Notes: generated from the sequence alone by a model not told the origin. DNA of 64,000 nt from an uncultured Clostridia bacterium (GCA_937898625.1 CALEJF010000029.1:60313-124312); one strand, 5' to 3'. Shown: positions 15,700-23,868, counted from the first letter of the stretch. Program-made: numbers and translations.

Positions 15700-15710
15700 G
15701 AAGTAAGGTT

Positions 15711-15968
15711 ATGCTTGATAAATACTATGGTTTGGATTATACGAGCATCTTTGGATACCAAGTAATTTGTGTTCCGCATATGGCAGATAAAGTACAAGCT
15801 CGTACACATAAGAAGAAGCGTATTAATAAGAAGTGGCGTAAGCGTTATGGGTTTAAGGAAGTTCCTTGGAATAAATTCTTGATTGAAGGAAATAGAATTT
15901 ATTGCCATCCAAAGTGGTATTATAAGCTTCAAGCCGAGATTGCTATGAGGGATATGTATGACAAATGA
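15711..15968 (+). CDS. RINKKW-motif protein (paralogue 1)
   Basis: 85 residues. Contains the very basic stretch ARTHKKKRINKKWRKRYG (residues 29-46), shared with the proteins at 24920 and 32591. Upstream is a short YQVICVPHMADKVQ segment. I recall the HKK-RINKKW-KRYG string from many Firmicute phage proteins, with no function attached; nucleic-acid binding is likely from charge. 11 bases after the previous gene. Confidence 0.75.
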   Translation: MLDKYYGLDYTSIFGYQVICVPHMADKVQARTHKKKRINKKWRKRYGFKEVPWNKFLIEGNRIYCHPKWYYKLQAEIAMRDMYDK

Positions 15969-16101
15969 AGAACGAATTTATAAACTTTGTGGGATTTTAA
16001 TTGAATTGATAGACATGCTCCCAGATAATACAACTTGTAATGGTTTGGAATGGATAAAAGAAGAATTGGCAGATATTAGACAAGAGATTGATAACAGTTA
16101 A
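15958..16101 (+). CDS. Very small helical protein
   Basis: 47 residues; ATG overlaps the end of the RINKKW gene by 11 bases, indicating coupled translation. Mostly helical with EWIKEELADIRQEID. Not recognised. Confidence 0.55.
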   Translation: MTNEERIYKLCGILIELIDMLPDNTTCNGLEWIKEELADIRQEIDNS

Positions 16102-16128
16102 AATAGGATTTTTAAGAGGTATACATAT

Positions 16129-16380
16129 ATGATTAGAATTTTCGGAAAAGAAAGAAAAGAGTTGCATAGCGATGTTGATACTTGGATTGTTAAGTGGACA
16201 ACTTATAAATACAGGTTTTCAGATTATACACATCCAGAAGTAAAGCAATGCTATAAGGCATTTACTAATAAAGATGAAGCCTATGAATATGCAAAGGCGC
16301 TTAATGATTCTATGAATCTTCTTTGTATTACAGCGCTGCCAGATGCAAAGGTTTATAAACAGGAAGTTAATAGCGTTTAA
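16129..16380 (+). CDS. Small conserved phage hypothetical protein
   Basis: 83 residues. Strand-rich first half (TWIVKWTTYKYRF) then helix (NKDEAYEYAKAL), a common outline among small phage proteins. Preceded by TTAAAA-TAGGAT-TTTTAAG and AAGAGG. Function unknown. Confidence 0.7.
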   Translation: MIRIFGKERKELHSDVDTWIVKWTTYKYRFSDYTHPEVKQCYKAFTNKDEAYEYAKALNDSMNLLCITALPDAKVYKQEVNSV

Positions 16381-16405
16381 AACAATATTTTTAAGAGGTA
16401 ACACT

Positions 16406-16771
16406 ATGGAAAAATATAATGAAATAAAAACTTTCTATAGGATTTACGACAAAATAGATAAAGAATATGTTCACGCAATTGTCGGAGCAGGAACAAATAG
16501 AACTCAAACTTATTTTAGTAGTGTGAGAGAAGCTAGAGAATTTAATTGCCACGGAGTATTTAAGGATAAGGAAAGATACGAAATCCACGAGTTTAAGGCT
16601 GAAATTTCTAGCGATTGTGTAGATGTAGACCCAATAAATGAAGAAGATAAAAAAGAGTTAGAACGAAGAAAGCAGGAAGAACAAGAAAGAGATGAAAGAT
16701 TAAAGTTATTATATGCTTTGATTTTCGGAGATTCTGAACAATTAAAAGAATGTTTAGAACATTTAAAATAA
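16406..16771 (+). CDS. Hypothetical protein with charged helix
   Basis: 121 residues; ATG 16406 behind AAGAGG. N-terminal beta part starting FYRIYDKIDKEYV, then a long charged helix (KKELERRKQEEQERDERLK). Not recognised. Confidence 0.7.
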   Translation: MEKYNEIKTFYRIYDKIDKEYVHAIVGAGTNRTQTYFSSVREAREFNCHGVFKDKERYEIHEFKAEISSDCVDVDPINEEDKKELERRKQEEQERDERLKLLYALIFGDSEQLKECLEHLK

Positions 16772-16793
16772 GGTTTTTAAGAGGTAAAATTAT

Positions 16794-17369
16794 ATGGCGA
16801 TGATAGATTATGGTGTTATTGCTTTTAAGAATGGCAAGCTTATTTCAACTAATATGTTCACTCCTATGATTGATATGGTCGGTTGGGAGGACACAGAAAA
16901 GGATGTATATGAAAGCCGTAGTCACACAGTTGGTGAGCCTGAAAGCGACTATATGCTGCCTATTAAGTTAAAGGACAATTACTTCGCTTATGTTGGTGAC
17001 AAGGATTGTACTTTGGCATTCTACAAGGAACAGATGGTAATAGCCGATAGATATAATGACGGAACTTTTAATTATCATCACGAATTCTTTAACTGCACTA
17101 ATTACACTTGGTCTAAGTGGGAAGACTATGCTGGTATTGAAGAGGGTAAATTTCCAAAGGTTAAGGTTACTAAGAGAAACGGTTATTTGGTCTGCAAGTG
17201 GAAGTACAGAGGCGACAAGTACAAGGTTTATTTCGGTTATGGTGTTGACCTATATTATTACAAGAGGTATCGCATTGTAAATTATTATCGTTCACCGATG
17301 TTTGTGATTAAATATAAGATTCCTCGTTGGTTTAAGGATAAGATTTATGATTTAAAATATTGTCGATAA
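16794..17369 (+). CDS. Conserved phage hypothetical protein
   Basis: 191 residues. Begins AMIDYGVIAFKNGKLISTN, a start I recall in related phage proteins. Tyr- and Trp-rich beta-type sequence and a basic C-terminus (IPRWFKDKIYDLKYCR). No enzyme motif. ATG 16794 behind AAGAGG. Confidence 0.75.
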   Translation: MAMIDYGVIAFKNGKLISTNMFTPMIDMVGWEDTEKDVYESRSHTVGEPESDYMLPIKLKDNYFAYVGDKDCTLAFYKEQMVIADRYNDGTFNYHHEFFNCTNYTWSKWEDYAGIEEGKFPKVKVTKRNGYLVCKWKYRGDKYKVYFGYGVDLYYYKRYRIVNYYRSPMFVIKYKIPRWFKDKIYDLKYCR

Positions 17370-17386
17370 AAGAAAGGTTTGTAGAT

Positions 17387-17791
17387 ATGGAATTAATCAA
17401 ACAGCCTAATGGAAAATTTTGCAGCCTAGATTGGATGGGTGTATTAGTCTTTGATAATTATACCGAGCAAGACATTATTGATATGTATATTGAACAAGCT
17501 AAAAAGGATATTTATAATGCCAAGCACTTTGGAGAAATCATTGTGAAGAATGAATACGGTGATAGTAAGGGCATGAAAATGATTAGCGATGCCCAGCTTG
17601 AATCAATGGGGTTTGATAAGCCTTATAAGGAACTTGTTAAATTTGTACCACGCAAACCGATTAACACTCAGTATGCTTCTTGTGATTTCGCAACATATGG
17701 CAAGTGTCCTAATTGTGGATGTGGTGTACGAGATGGTATGGGAGGCACAGATGAGAAGTGTAGAGTCTGTGGTCAATTGTTAAAGTGGTGA
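17387..17791 (+). CDS. Zinc-ribbon hypothetical protein
   Basis: 134 residues from ATG 17387 (GAAAGG upstream). Helical N-terminal two thirds and a C-terminal zinc ribbon CPNCGCG...CRVCGQ. Probably a small nucleic-acid or protein binder. Not otherwise recognised. Confidence 0.7.
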   Translation: MELIKQPNGKFCSLDWMGVLVFDNYTEQDIIDMYIEQAKKDIYNAKHFGEIIVKNEYGDSKGMKMISDAQLESMGFDKPYKELVKFVPRKPINTQYASCDFATYGKCPNCGCGVRDGMGGTDEKCRVCGQLLKW

Positions 17792-17796
17792 TTGGT

Positions 17797-18081
17797 ATGA
17801 AACCCGTATTTAAGTGTGATTATTGCAAGTTCATGGGAACTGAAGAAGAAGTAAAGGAACACGAACCTAAGTGTATAGATAATTATGACAGAAGAAGCTG
17901 TTATACTTGTATGCATAAACAGTTGAAGCCAAAAGATAAACAGTGGTGTTATGAGTGTAAGCTTGGTAAGGAAATTACAGTTGGAACAATTTATGAATTT
18001 TGTCCGCAATATGAAAGAAGAAAAGAGCCTTATACTGTAGGCGAAGCCTTATTTGGCAACTGGTTTAATTTTGGATTATAA
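17797..18081 (+). CDS. Zinc-finger-like protein
   Basis: 94 residues. Residues 7-26 (CDYCKFMGTEEEVKEHEPKC) have a C2HC finger layout; a second cluster CYTCMHKQ...WCYECK follows. Begins a few bases after the previous gene; weak ribosome site. Two zinc modules suggest binding to nucleic acid or a host protein. Confidence 0.65.
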   Translation: MKPVFKCDYCKFMGTEEEVKEHEPKCIDNYDRRSCYTCMHKQLKPKDKQWCYECKLGKEITVGTIYEFCPQYERRKEPYTVGEALFGNWFNFGL

Positions 18082-18107
18082 AAGAAAGGTTTTAAGTGGT
18101 ACATAAT

Positions 18108-18326
18108 ATGTTTTACAGAAACGAAGAGGACAAGTTGACTTTTAAGAAGCTTGAGTTTGAAATTATGATTATGGATATTATTGATACAGTAGAACCTAAG
18201 AACATTAAAGACTTGGAATGGATGGTTAAGAAGATGGTAGATGCCGTTCAATCATGTGCTTGGGAATACACTAATTACTGCGATGATATCGAAGAAGAGT
18301 GGGAAGATATTTTCTGCGAGTATTAA
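18108..18326 (+). CDS. Small helical hypothetical protein
   Basis: 72 residues, mostly helical and acidic. ATG 18108 with AAGTGG upstream in an intergenic box (TAAAA-GAAAGG-TTTTAAG). Not recognised. Confidence 0.65.
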   Translation: MFYRNEEDKLTFKKLEFEIMIMDIIDTVEPKNIKDLEWMVKKMVDAVQSCAWEYTNYCDDIEEEWEDIFCEY

Positions 18327-18347
18327 GAAAGGTTTTAAGTGGTTGAT

Positions 18348-18650
18348 ATGAAGATTTGGATTGATGATGTTAGACCTGCGCCAGAGGGTTATGTGTGGTG
18401 TACCACCGTTAATCAAGCAAAGAGTGTTATCGAGGATGAAGATGCTATTTATGTAAGTGGCATTGAGTTAATTGATATTGACCACGACGCAGGTAGCTAT
18501 GCAGAGTTTGGCGGTGACTATATCAAGCTGCTTGATTGGCTTGAGGAAACTGGTCGTAACTATCCTATTCGCATCCACAGTATGAATCCTGTAGGTGTAG
18601 AGAATATGCGTAGAATTATTCAGAAAAATGGTTGGACTGAGATAAGATAA
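18348..18650 (+). CDS. cREC (cyclic-phosphate processing receiver-like) domain protein
   Basis: 100 residues, ATG 18348. The chain follows a receiver-type fold: IWIDDVRPAPEGY (Asp6, Asp7), ELIDIDHDAG, then GGDYIKLLDWLEETGR and IRIHSMNPVGVENM. This is the signature of the cREC family, predicted from comparative genomics to process cyclic phosphate ends of RNA rather than to relay phosphoryl groups. In a phage it could support RNA repair against host anticodon or RNA nucleases; no ligase is next to it, so that is inference. Confidence 0.75.
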   Translation: MKIWIDDVRPAPEGYVWCTTVNQAKSVIEDEDAIYVSGIELIDIDHDAGSYAEFGGDYIKLLDWLEETGRNYPIRIHSMNPVGVENMRRIIQKNGWTEIR

Positions 18651-18665
18651 GAGAGGTTTTAAGTT

Positions 18666-18875
18666 ATGAAGATAGCAAAGATTGAAAGTGATTATAGTCC
18701 TTCTAAGCTTTCCTTAATACAGACTGATGATGGTGACATCGTTGTTGGTTTATATGACCGTGGCGAATTCCGCATCGCAACTTCTGGCGGAAGACTTCAT
18801 GGGCAGTATCTTTCCGATGTTGTTAATAAGTTTAGTGAATTAATTGATTTGTTGAATAAGAACAAAGGAGAATAA
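18666..18875 (+). CDS. Small conserved phage protein
   Basis: 69 residues. LSLIQTDDGDIVVGLYDRGEF is a pair of beta strands typical of a small conserved phage protein; C-terminal helix. Function unknown. Confidence 0.65.
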   Translation: MKIAKIESDYSPSKLSLIQTDDGDIVVGLYDRGEFRIATSGGRLHGQYLSDVVNKFSELIDLLNKNKGE

Positions 18876-18879
18876 AAAA

Positions 18880-19086
18880 GTGTCTAAAGATTTTGAAGTG
18901 TCTGATACCACAAAAGAAAGTGAATGGGTGCAAGACCCGTATCCTTGGACTAACTATTGGCGGTGTGGTAATTGTAAAGATACGCACCGTATTGAGCATT
19001 CCACTAAGTTGACTGAATACTGTAGTAGATGTGGTTTTAGAATGAGAAACCCACAATTTATTCCAGTATATTATGACTATGATTGA
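18880..19086 (+). CDS. Zinc-ribbon protein
   Basis: 68 residues, GTG start behind AAAGGAG. CGNCKDTHRIEHSTKLTEYC-SRCG: two knuckles of a zinc ribbon at residues 29-32 and 48-51. Not further recognised. Confidence 0.65.
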   Translation: MSKDFEVSDTTKESEWVQDPYPWTNYWRCGNCKDTHRIEHSTKLTEYCSRCGFRMRNPQFIPVYYDYD

Positions 19087-19143
19087 ATAGTGGAAAGCAA
19101 AAAGAGAAAAATAATAAAAGAAGGATTTTAAGAGGTGTAATAA

Positions 19144-19710
19144 ATGAACATTGATACTTCTTGTATGAGTAGAGTTGGCGTTGGTAACACACATAAAGCA
19201 ACAGCCAAGGTTGGCAGAGATACAATTGAAGATGCAGAGTACTTTGTGTTTGAACACACCATTGTCAAGAGAGATAAGACATTCAAAGACAAGTTGGAAG
19301 ACTTTTGGGATGCCATTACAACTCCGTATTATGTTGTAAGACGATGGGTTAGGAGAGCGTACTGGGAGTGCCGCTATGGATTTCAGAGGATGTTTAGAGG
19401 CTATGATTGCGTAGACACATTTGAAATTTATGATAGGTTTATTGAGCGGTATACTAAGGTGCTTACAGAGTTGAGAAATAAGCACGATGGATATCCCTGC
19501 AATTTGTCTGAAGAAAAATGGGATGAAATTTTGGACGAAATGATTTATCATTTGTATTATATGAAGGAGCCCAATGTTATCGAAGAACTGGAAAGAGATG
19601 TTCCAGAGGATTGGAGTCCTAGCTTTAGAACTGTTGGCGAGATTATGGACAGGCACAAGAACGAATTCTTTAAGTTGTTTTCTGAGTATTTCTATAATCT
19701 GTGGGATTAA
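19144..19710 (+). CDS. Conserved phage hypothetical protein
   Basis: 188 residues. Middle part rich in Arg, Trp and Tyr (VVRRWVRRAYWECRYGFQRM), followed by an all-helical domain from residue 98 (DTFEIYDRFIERYTKVLTEL...). I recall this helical part from other phages without a function. ATG 19144 behind AAGAGG. Confidence 0.7.
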   Translation: MNIDTSCMSRVGVGNTHKATAKVGRDTIEDAEYFVFEHTIVKRDKTFKDKLEDFWDAITTPYYVVRRWVRRAYWECRYGFQRMFRGYDCVDTFEIYDRFIERYTKVLTELRNKHDGYPCNLSEEKWDEILDEMIYHLYYMKEPNVIEELERDVPEDWSPSFRTVGEIMDRHKNEFFKLFSEYFYNLWD

Positions 19711-19737
19711 AATCAAGCTTTTATGAGGTAAAGTTAT

Positions 19738-20037
19738 ATGATGTATGATACTAAGAATGGTTATGGCTTGCAATTCCTTAAAGCCAATGAACAGTATGAA
19801 GACTGCATTATTTACAGAAAGAGCAAAGAGGAAATCATTAGGCTTGCTGATATTATTATTCGCTCATTTGAATATCAAGGTCTTATGAGTGAACTAAATG
19901 AAATGCAGTGCAACGCTATGATTGTTTCTAATGGAGAATGTATTGAGAGCGAAGTGTTTGCAAACAAGTTTGAGATTCCTTCTTACTTTGTTAACTTGCT
20001 TTTGAAGAAACATAATATGAAAGTGTTGGGTTGGTAA
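19738..20037 (+). CDS. Hypothetical protein
   Basis: 99 residues. Helical middle, ends with VNLLLKKHNMKVLGW. Its stop is one base before the YopX gene, so the two are probably translated together. Not recognised. Confidence 0.65.
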   Translation: MMYDTKNGYGLQFLKANEQYEDCIIYRKSKEEIIRLADIIIRSFEYQGLMSELNEMQCNAMIVSNGECIESEVFANKFEIPSYFVNLLLKKHNMKVLGW

Positions 20038-20038
20038 T

Positions 20039-20500
20039 ATGAGAGAGATTTTGTTCCGTGGCAGATGTGTTGGCGAAGACAATATTTACGAATGGGTTGA
20101 TGGATACTATGTCTGTTTGAGAGATTCGTATAAGAAGCGTGAGACGCATAGAATTTATACTGGTTATGCCGAGTCTGATTGCGGCGATTTCTATGGTGAT
20201 TGGTATGAAGTTGACCCTGAAACCGTAGGGCAATACACGGGGTTGCAAACATATTGGTATGAATTTGAAAATGAACCACAAGAAGCTGATGTGTGGGAAC
20301 ACGATATTTTGGAAGTTGATTATGACTGCAAAACAATAACAGCAGTTGTAAGATATGAAGCTGGAACATTTATTCTTTGTTCGGACGACTTTGTTGACGG
20401 TTATATACCGCTTTTCGATGTAGCAATTGTTGAAGATGAATATTATATGACAGCAAGAAAAATCGGTAATATCCACGACAATCCAGAGCTTCTTGGATAA
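20039..20500 (+). CDS. YopX family protein
   Basis: 153 residues. Opening REILFRGRCVGEDNIYEWVDGYY, middle DPETVGQYTGL, closing KIGNIHDNPELL are diagnostic of the YopX family, found in many Firmicute phages. Its function is not known. It ends the long unit; a new promoter region follows. Confidence 0.9.
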   Translation: MREILFRGRCVGEDNIYEWVDGYYVCLRDSYKKRETHRIYTGYAESDCGDFYGDWYEVDPETVGQYTGLQTYWYEFENEPQEADVWEHDILEVDYDCKTITAVVRYEAGTFILCSDDFVDGYIPLFDVAIVEDEYYMTARKIGNIHDNPELLG

Positions 20501-20502
20501 AG

Positions 20503-20545
20503 TTTACAATTTGTTCATAATGTGTTCATAATTGGGTCTTATAAT
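20503..20545 (+). promoter_or_regulatory. Promoter with three 11-bp-spaced repeats resembling a phosphate (Pho) box
   Basis: TTTACA (20503), TTCATA (20514) and TTCATA (20525), spaced exactly 11 bp, then TATAAT at 20540-20545. No TTGACA at the expected -35 position. Direct repeats of TT(C/T)A(C/T)A with 5-bp gaps in place of the -35 are the layout of PhoP/PhoB-activated promoters. If right, host phosphate starvation would turn on the genes from 20579. Confidence 0.5.
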
Positions 20546-20578
20546 AACAGTAGAAAATAAAGCAAATGAGGTGGCAAA

Positions 20579-20896
20579 ATGCAGACAGGATGGTTAGCTC
20601 CCAATGGAGACTTTTACAAATGCGAAGTATTTGACCATGTTGGAGTAGCAGCAGACATTATTGACAAATTAAATATCCAAAGAGGTGGACGATACCATTC
20701 TGATGACATTTTGTTGTCTGGTGGTTGGGTTAAAATTACAAGGTCTTTGCTTGGTGTAAAAGAGCAAAATATTGTTTGGGATAAATTTTTAACAGAATAT
20801 CAGAAGCAATTTCTTAGACCTTATTTCGAAGAGAATGACGAACTTGTTTCTTGGGTTGCCCAAAAGAGATGGGATTATGAAACAGACAATGATTAA
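20579..20896 (+). CDS. Conserved phage hypothetical protein (GWLxPxGxFYxC family, copy 1)
   Basis: 105 residues. GWLAPNGDFYKCEVFDHVG then a helix and GGWVKITRSL: same layout as the C-terminal part of the protein at 21675. A common small phage protein type of unknown role. First gene after the phosphate-box-like promoter; ATG behind GAGGTGG. Confidence 0.75.
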   Translation: MQTGWLAPNGDFYKCEVFDHVGVAADIIDKLNIQRGGRYHSDDILLSGGWVKITRSLLGVKEQNIVWDKFLTEYQKQFLRPYFEENDELVSWVAQKRWDYETDND

Positions 20897-20923
20897 AATC
20901 GAGATTTTATGGGAGAAATAATT

Positions 20924-21634
20924 ATGTACGACTATGATTATTATTACGAACAAGAGCCGTCTGAAATAGACATTCTTATCGAAGAGACTGTGGACAAAAT
21001 TAAAGACACAATTCTATTGAAGGCAAAAGACGAAGTTGATTCTCAAGTACAGAAAGCAAAGAGAATTCAAGAACAGTATGATAAAGACAAAAAGACTTGG
21101 AATGAAGTTCATCAAAGAGAGCAAAGTCGTATTAAAGAATTGACCGAGGAGTTAAAGGTTCTTAAAGAAGAATACAACAAAAAGAGAAGCAAGGTGCCAA
21201 GTCTTGATTTTGAAATAGGCGAAAAAGTGTTAGAAGCAGACTTGCAATATAATTATGGCAAATTGATTTGCCCCACTTGTAATGGCAAAGGAAAAATTAA
21301 TGTAACCTTGGATGAATATGGAGACATAGAAGTAGTTTGTCCTCATTGTAAGAATAACACTTATGCAGGTGAAAAAAATTTAGTTAGAGAAATAAATTAT
21401 CGTCACTATAGACCGAGAACTACTACTATTGTTAGTGCTAATGTTCATTTTGAGGGCAATGGCAAGGTTTCTACAACTTATTACACAAAAGAACATAGTG
21501 GTAGTTGTGAGATTGCTCATTCAAAGAGTAATATATTCAAATATAATGACACTGAAGCGTGTAGAAGGTATTGCGAAGAACTGAACAAAAAAGCATTAGA
21601 AGAAGCACAAAAACATATTTATAAAGAAAATTAA
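20924..21634 (+). CDS. Coiled-coil protein with DnaJ-type zinc motif
   Basis: 236 residues. ATG 20924 is chosen over 20909 because GGGAG sits between them. Long coiled coil about 20-90, then CPTCNGKGKINV ... CPHCKNN (120-150), half of a DnaJ-like zinc centre, and a basic C-terminal part. A scaffold or RNA/protein-binding role is plausible. Not recognised as a named family. Confidence 0.7.
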   Translation: MYDYDYYYEQEPSEIDILIEETVDKIKDTILLKAKDEVDSQVQKAKRIQEQYDKDKKTWNEVHQREQSRIKELTEELKVLKEEYNKKRSKVPSLDFEIGEKVLEADLQYNYGKLICPTCNGKGKINVTLDEYGDIEVVCPHCKNNTYAGEKNLVREINYRHYRPRTTTIVSANVHFEGNGKVSTTYYTKEHSGSCEIAHSKSNIFKYNDTEACRRYCEELNKKALEEAQKHIYKEN

Positions 21635-21674
21635 AAAATAACATTCAAAAATAATTCCTAAGAGGTAAGGATAT

Positions 21675-22154
21675 ATGTTTTTTATAAATCATTTGCGACC
21701 AGATGAATGGTGGAAATGGGATAGAGAGAATATGATTGCCTATAATTATATGGGTGGTTGGCATAATATCGACGAGAATCGTCTTGGTGGTGTAGAGTAT
21801 TACGAGTGTAATAGTTGGCACGAACTCTATCTTGCAAAGCATTTCTGCTCTCTTGAAACCGATAAATTTGAACGAGATGTTTGGATTTCACCAGAAGGAA
21901 AATATTATTGTGGTGACGCACACGAAGTAACAGCACAATATATTCTTGATATTATTTATGGAGAAGAGGCTGACTTTTGGGATGGAGACAAGCTTGAAGC
22001 TCGTGGATGGGTTAGAGCAACTACAAGTATGATGTGGGATGTTCGGTTTGATGAGTGGAGCGGAAAGCGGTTGACACAGAAACAGTATAATGCTCTTTGG
22101 GATTGGTGTCAATTCCATAAGATGAAGTTCCCTAATGATGTTGAAGTTTTATGA
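21675..22154 (+). CDS. Conserved phage hypothetical protein (GWLxPxGxFYxC family, copy 2)
   Basis: 159 residues. Residues about 72-130 (DVWISPEGKYYCGDAHEVT ... LEARGWVRATTS) match the protein at 20579 in outline, preceded by a Trp/Tyr/Asn-rich extension. Probable paralogues. ATG 21675 behind AAGAGG. Confidence 0.75.
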   Translation: MFFINHLRPDEWWKWDRENMIAYNYMGGWHNIDENRLGGVEYYECNSWHELYLAKHFCSLETDKFERDVWISPEGKYYCGDAHEVTAQYILDIIYGEEADFWDGDKLEARGWVRATTSMMWDVRFDEWSGKRLTQKQYNALWDWCQFHKMKFPNDVEVL

Positions 22155-22163
22155 GGTGGTAGC

Positions 22164-22493
22164 ATGGTTAGAGTTTATACAGACGAGTGGAATGGCTTTC
22201 AGTTTAGAGCACCTACATATTTAGACGGTCATTTTGAACCATATAGATTTGATTTAGTAAAGTGGCAAGAACACAACCCTTACGAAGCTATTGATTGGTA
22301 TACAGGTGAAAGGAAGATGTATAAAAGAGGATGTTTTTCAATTGGTACTTTGATTTGGGATAAAAAAGAATGTGGCTTTGATTTTCAAAGTTGTGGTTTG
22401 AGGTATTTAGAGCATAGAATAGATGGATTAGAACAATTCATTCTTGATTTCTGTAAGACAATGGAAATGCAATTGACCGTGGACGACGATTAA
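22164..22493 (+). CDS. Hypothetical protein
   Basis: 109 residues, aromatic-rich, ending with a helix and DDD. ATG behind GAGGTGG, nine bases after the previous gene. Not recognised. Confidence 0.7.
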   Translation: MVRVYTDEWNGFQFRAPTYLDGHFEPYRFDLVKWQEHNPYEAIDWYTGERKMYKRGCFSIGTLIWDKKECGFDFQSCGLRYLEHRIDGLEQFILDFCKTMEMQLTVDDD

Positions 22494-22520
22494 AAAGAAT
22501 ATTTTAAGAGGTAAATATAT

Positions 22521-22682
22521 ATGGATAAATTTATGAATGGATTTTGTTTAGGACTTTGGATTTTTCAATTAGTATTCGGCATTATGGCTGCTTGTGGTAA
22601 AGTAACAGTCAGCCCTATTTCTTTTATATGTGCGGTACTGATTTGTATCTTACATTATATTGAAAAAATGTTTGACATTTAA
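22521..22682 (+). CDS. Small membrane protein
   Basis: 53 residues; hydrophobic segments at about 8-25 and 33-46. Preceded by a clean intergenic box (22490-22508). First of three membrane-linked genes in a row ending in a lysozyme, so a lysis-related role is possible. Confidence 0.65.
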   Translation: MDKFMNGFCLGLWIFQLVFGIMAACGKVTVSPISFICAVLICILHYIEKMFDI

Positions 22683-22697
22683 AAAGTTTATTTTAAT

Positions 22698-22874
22698 ATG
22701 AATAAGATTATAAGTTATTTTATTTGTTTGCTACTTGTGTCTGCTTGTTGGGTTGGACTCGAATACATATTGGAAGGTTCAGTTCATAATTCAGATGTTG
22801 ACGGAATTGTAGCATTTGTTTTAAGCTATTTTATAACTGATAAATTTATAGGAGAAAAAAATGAAATTTATTAA
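22698..22874 (+). CDS. Small membrane protein, candidate holin-like
   Basis: 58 residues; hydrophobic segments at about 4-20 and 36-47, then FITDKFIGEKNEIY. Its 3' end overlaps the start of the lysozyme gene by 14 bases, which couples their translation. Holin beside lysozyme is the usual arrangement, but sequence alone does not prove it. Ribosome site weak. Its last part lies in the first copy of a 35-bp direct repeat. Confidence 0.55.
   Translation: MNKIISYFICLLLVSACWVGLEYILEGSVHNSDVDGIVAFVLSYFITDKFIGEKNEIY
22818..22852 (+). repeat. 35-bp direct repeat, copy 1
   Basis: GTTTTAAGCTATTTTATAAC... identical at 34 of 35 positions to 23620-23654. Lies at the end of the small membrane gene and just before the lysozyme start. 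Confidence 0.9.
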
Positions 22875-23610
22875 AAATGATAAGTTCTTAAAAAATGCTA
22901 TTGTTGTCGTAGTTATAGTTGGTATTATCATAGGTTTTATGTGTTACGATAACCATTTACACAGCCAGTTAGAAATGGTTGCAACAGAAAAAGAGTCTAT
23001 TGAAACACAAATGGATAAGACTAATAGAGATTTAGAGTTTGTCAAAAATGAGTTGGCTGCTGTTCGTGAAGAACTGAATGCAACATACGAAGAACTAAAT
23101 GTCGCACACGAAGAAATTGAAAGATATAAGAAAGAAATCGAAGACGAAGAAGCAAAGTGGCGGAAGAGATATGAAGAGTATCCTATCGCAACAGAAGTTT
23201 GGATTTCTATGAAAGTTCAAGGTTGGAGCGATATTGTATGTGCTGGAATTATGGGAAACTTGATGGCTGAAACAGGTGGCACTGGCACTTTGCATCTTGA
23301 TTGGGATAGCAATGGCTCTAGCGGTTATGGTCTTGTTCAGTGGATTGATACTAGACGCAATGAAATTAAGAATAAGTATGGTTCATATCCATCTGTTAAA
23401 GAGCAGGTGCAATTCATTCACGATGAGCTTTATGGAGTAAACGGTGTCACTCGTCAAGTAACCGATAGACAACTAAATGCAATTATGAATGCAGAAACTC
23501 CAGAAGAATGTGCATATGCATTTGCTTGTTATTATGAGCGGTGTGCCACAGAATATCGCAATATTAGAATGGGTTTTGCACGAAAAGCTTATGATTATTT
23601 TACATGTTAA
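22861..23610 (+). CDS. Membrane-anchored lysozyme of the phage tail lysozyme family
   Basis: 249 residues. One transmembrane segment (residues 12-29), coiled coil (about 36-105), then a lysozyme domain (108-245) with AGIMGNLMAETGG (Glu137 the likely catalytic acid) and SSGYGLVQW. This domain, seen in tail-associated and lytic enzymes, cuts peptidoglycan glycan strands. The anchor suggests a host-membrane location, acting at lysis or remodelling the wall, rather than in the virion. ATG behind GGAG, overlapping the upstream membrane gene. Confidence 0.85.
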   Translation: MKFIKNDKFLKNAIVVVVIVGIIIGFMCYDNHLHSQLEMVATEKESIETQMDKTNRDLEFVKNELAAVREELNATYEELNVAHEEIERYKKEIEDEEAKWRKRYEEYPIATEVWISMKVQGWSDIVCAGIMGNLMAETGGTGTLHLDWDSNGSSGYGLVQWIDTRRNEIKNKYGSYPSVKEQVQFIHDELYGVNGVTRQVTDRQLNAIMNAETPEECAYAFACYYERCATEYRNIRMGFARKAYDYFTC

Positions 23611-23619
23611 TAATCAATT

Positions 23620-23654
23620 GTTTTAAGTTATTTTATAACTGATAAATTTATAGG
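23620..23654 (+). repeat. 35-bp direct repeat, copy 2
   Basis: Same 35 bases as 22818-22852 with one C/T difference, placed ten bases after the lysozyme stop and supplying the leader of the next gene. Confidence 0.9.
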
Positions 23655-23665
23655 GGGAAACAACT

Positions 23666-23857
23666 ATGATGCTTGAAGCGGTATGGTTTAAGAATGGCAA
23701 AGAGGTTTATAAGGTTAGTCCTGTGATGAATATTGTGTGTGAAGATGATATGAAGAGTGTTGCAGATATCGAAGTAGAAGATATGAATGGTTGGCATGAA
23801 TATACGGATTTTAAAGGTGATGCTGACGATTTTGTAATCAGAGTTAAGAAGAATTAA
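23666..23857 (+). CDS. Small hypothetical protein
   Basis: 63 residues; ATG behind AGGGGG. Beta-rich with WHEYTDF. Not recognised. Confidence 0.65.
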   Translation: MMLEAVWFKNGKEVYKVSPVMNIVCEDDMKSVADIEVEDMNGWHEYTDFKGDADDFVIRVKKN

Positions 23858-23868
23858 TAGAGGTAAAT

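Noticed and set aside
18832..19773. Long open frame on the minus strand (313 codons)
   Set aside because: It lies opposite well-supported + strand genes with ribosome sites, its composition (many Ile, Leu, His, Ser, Phe) is that of a reverse reading of AT-rich coding DNA, and it has no ribosome site. The same holds for the other minus-strand frames.
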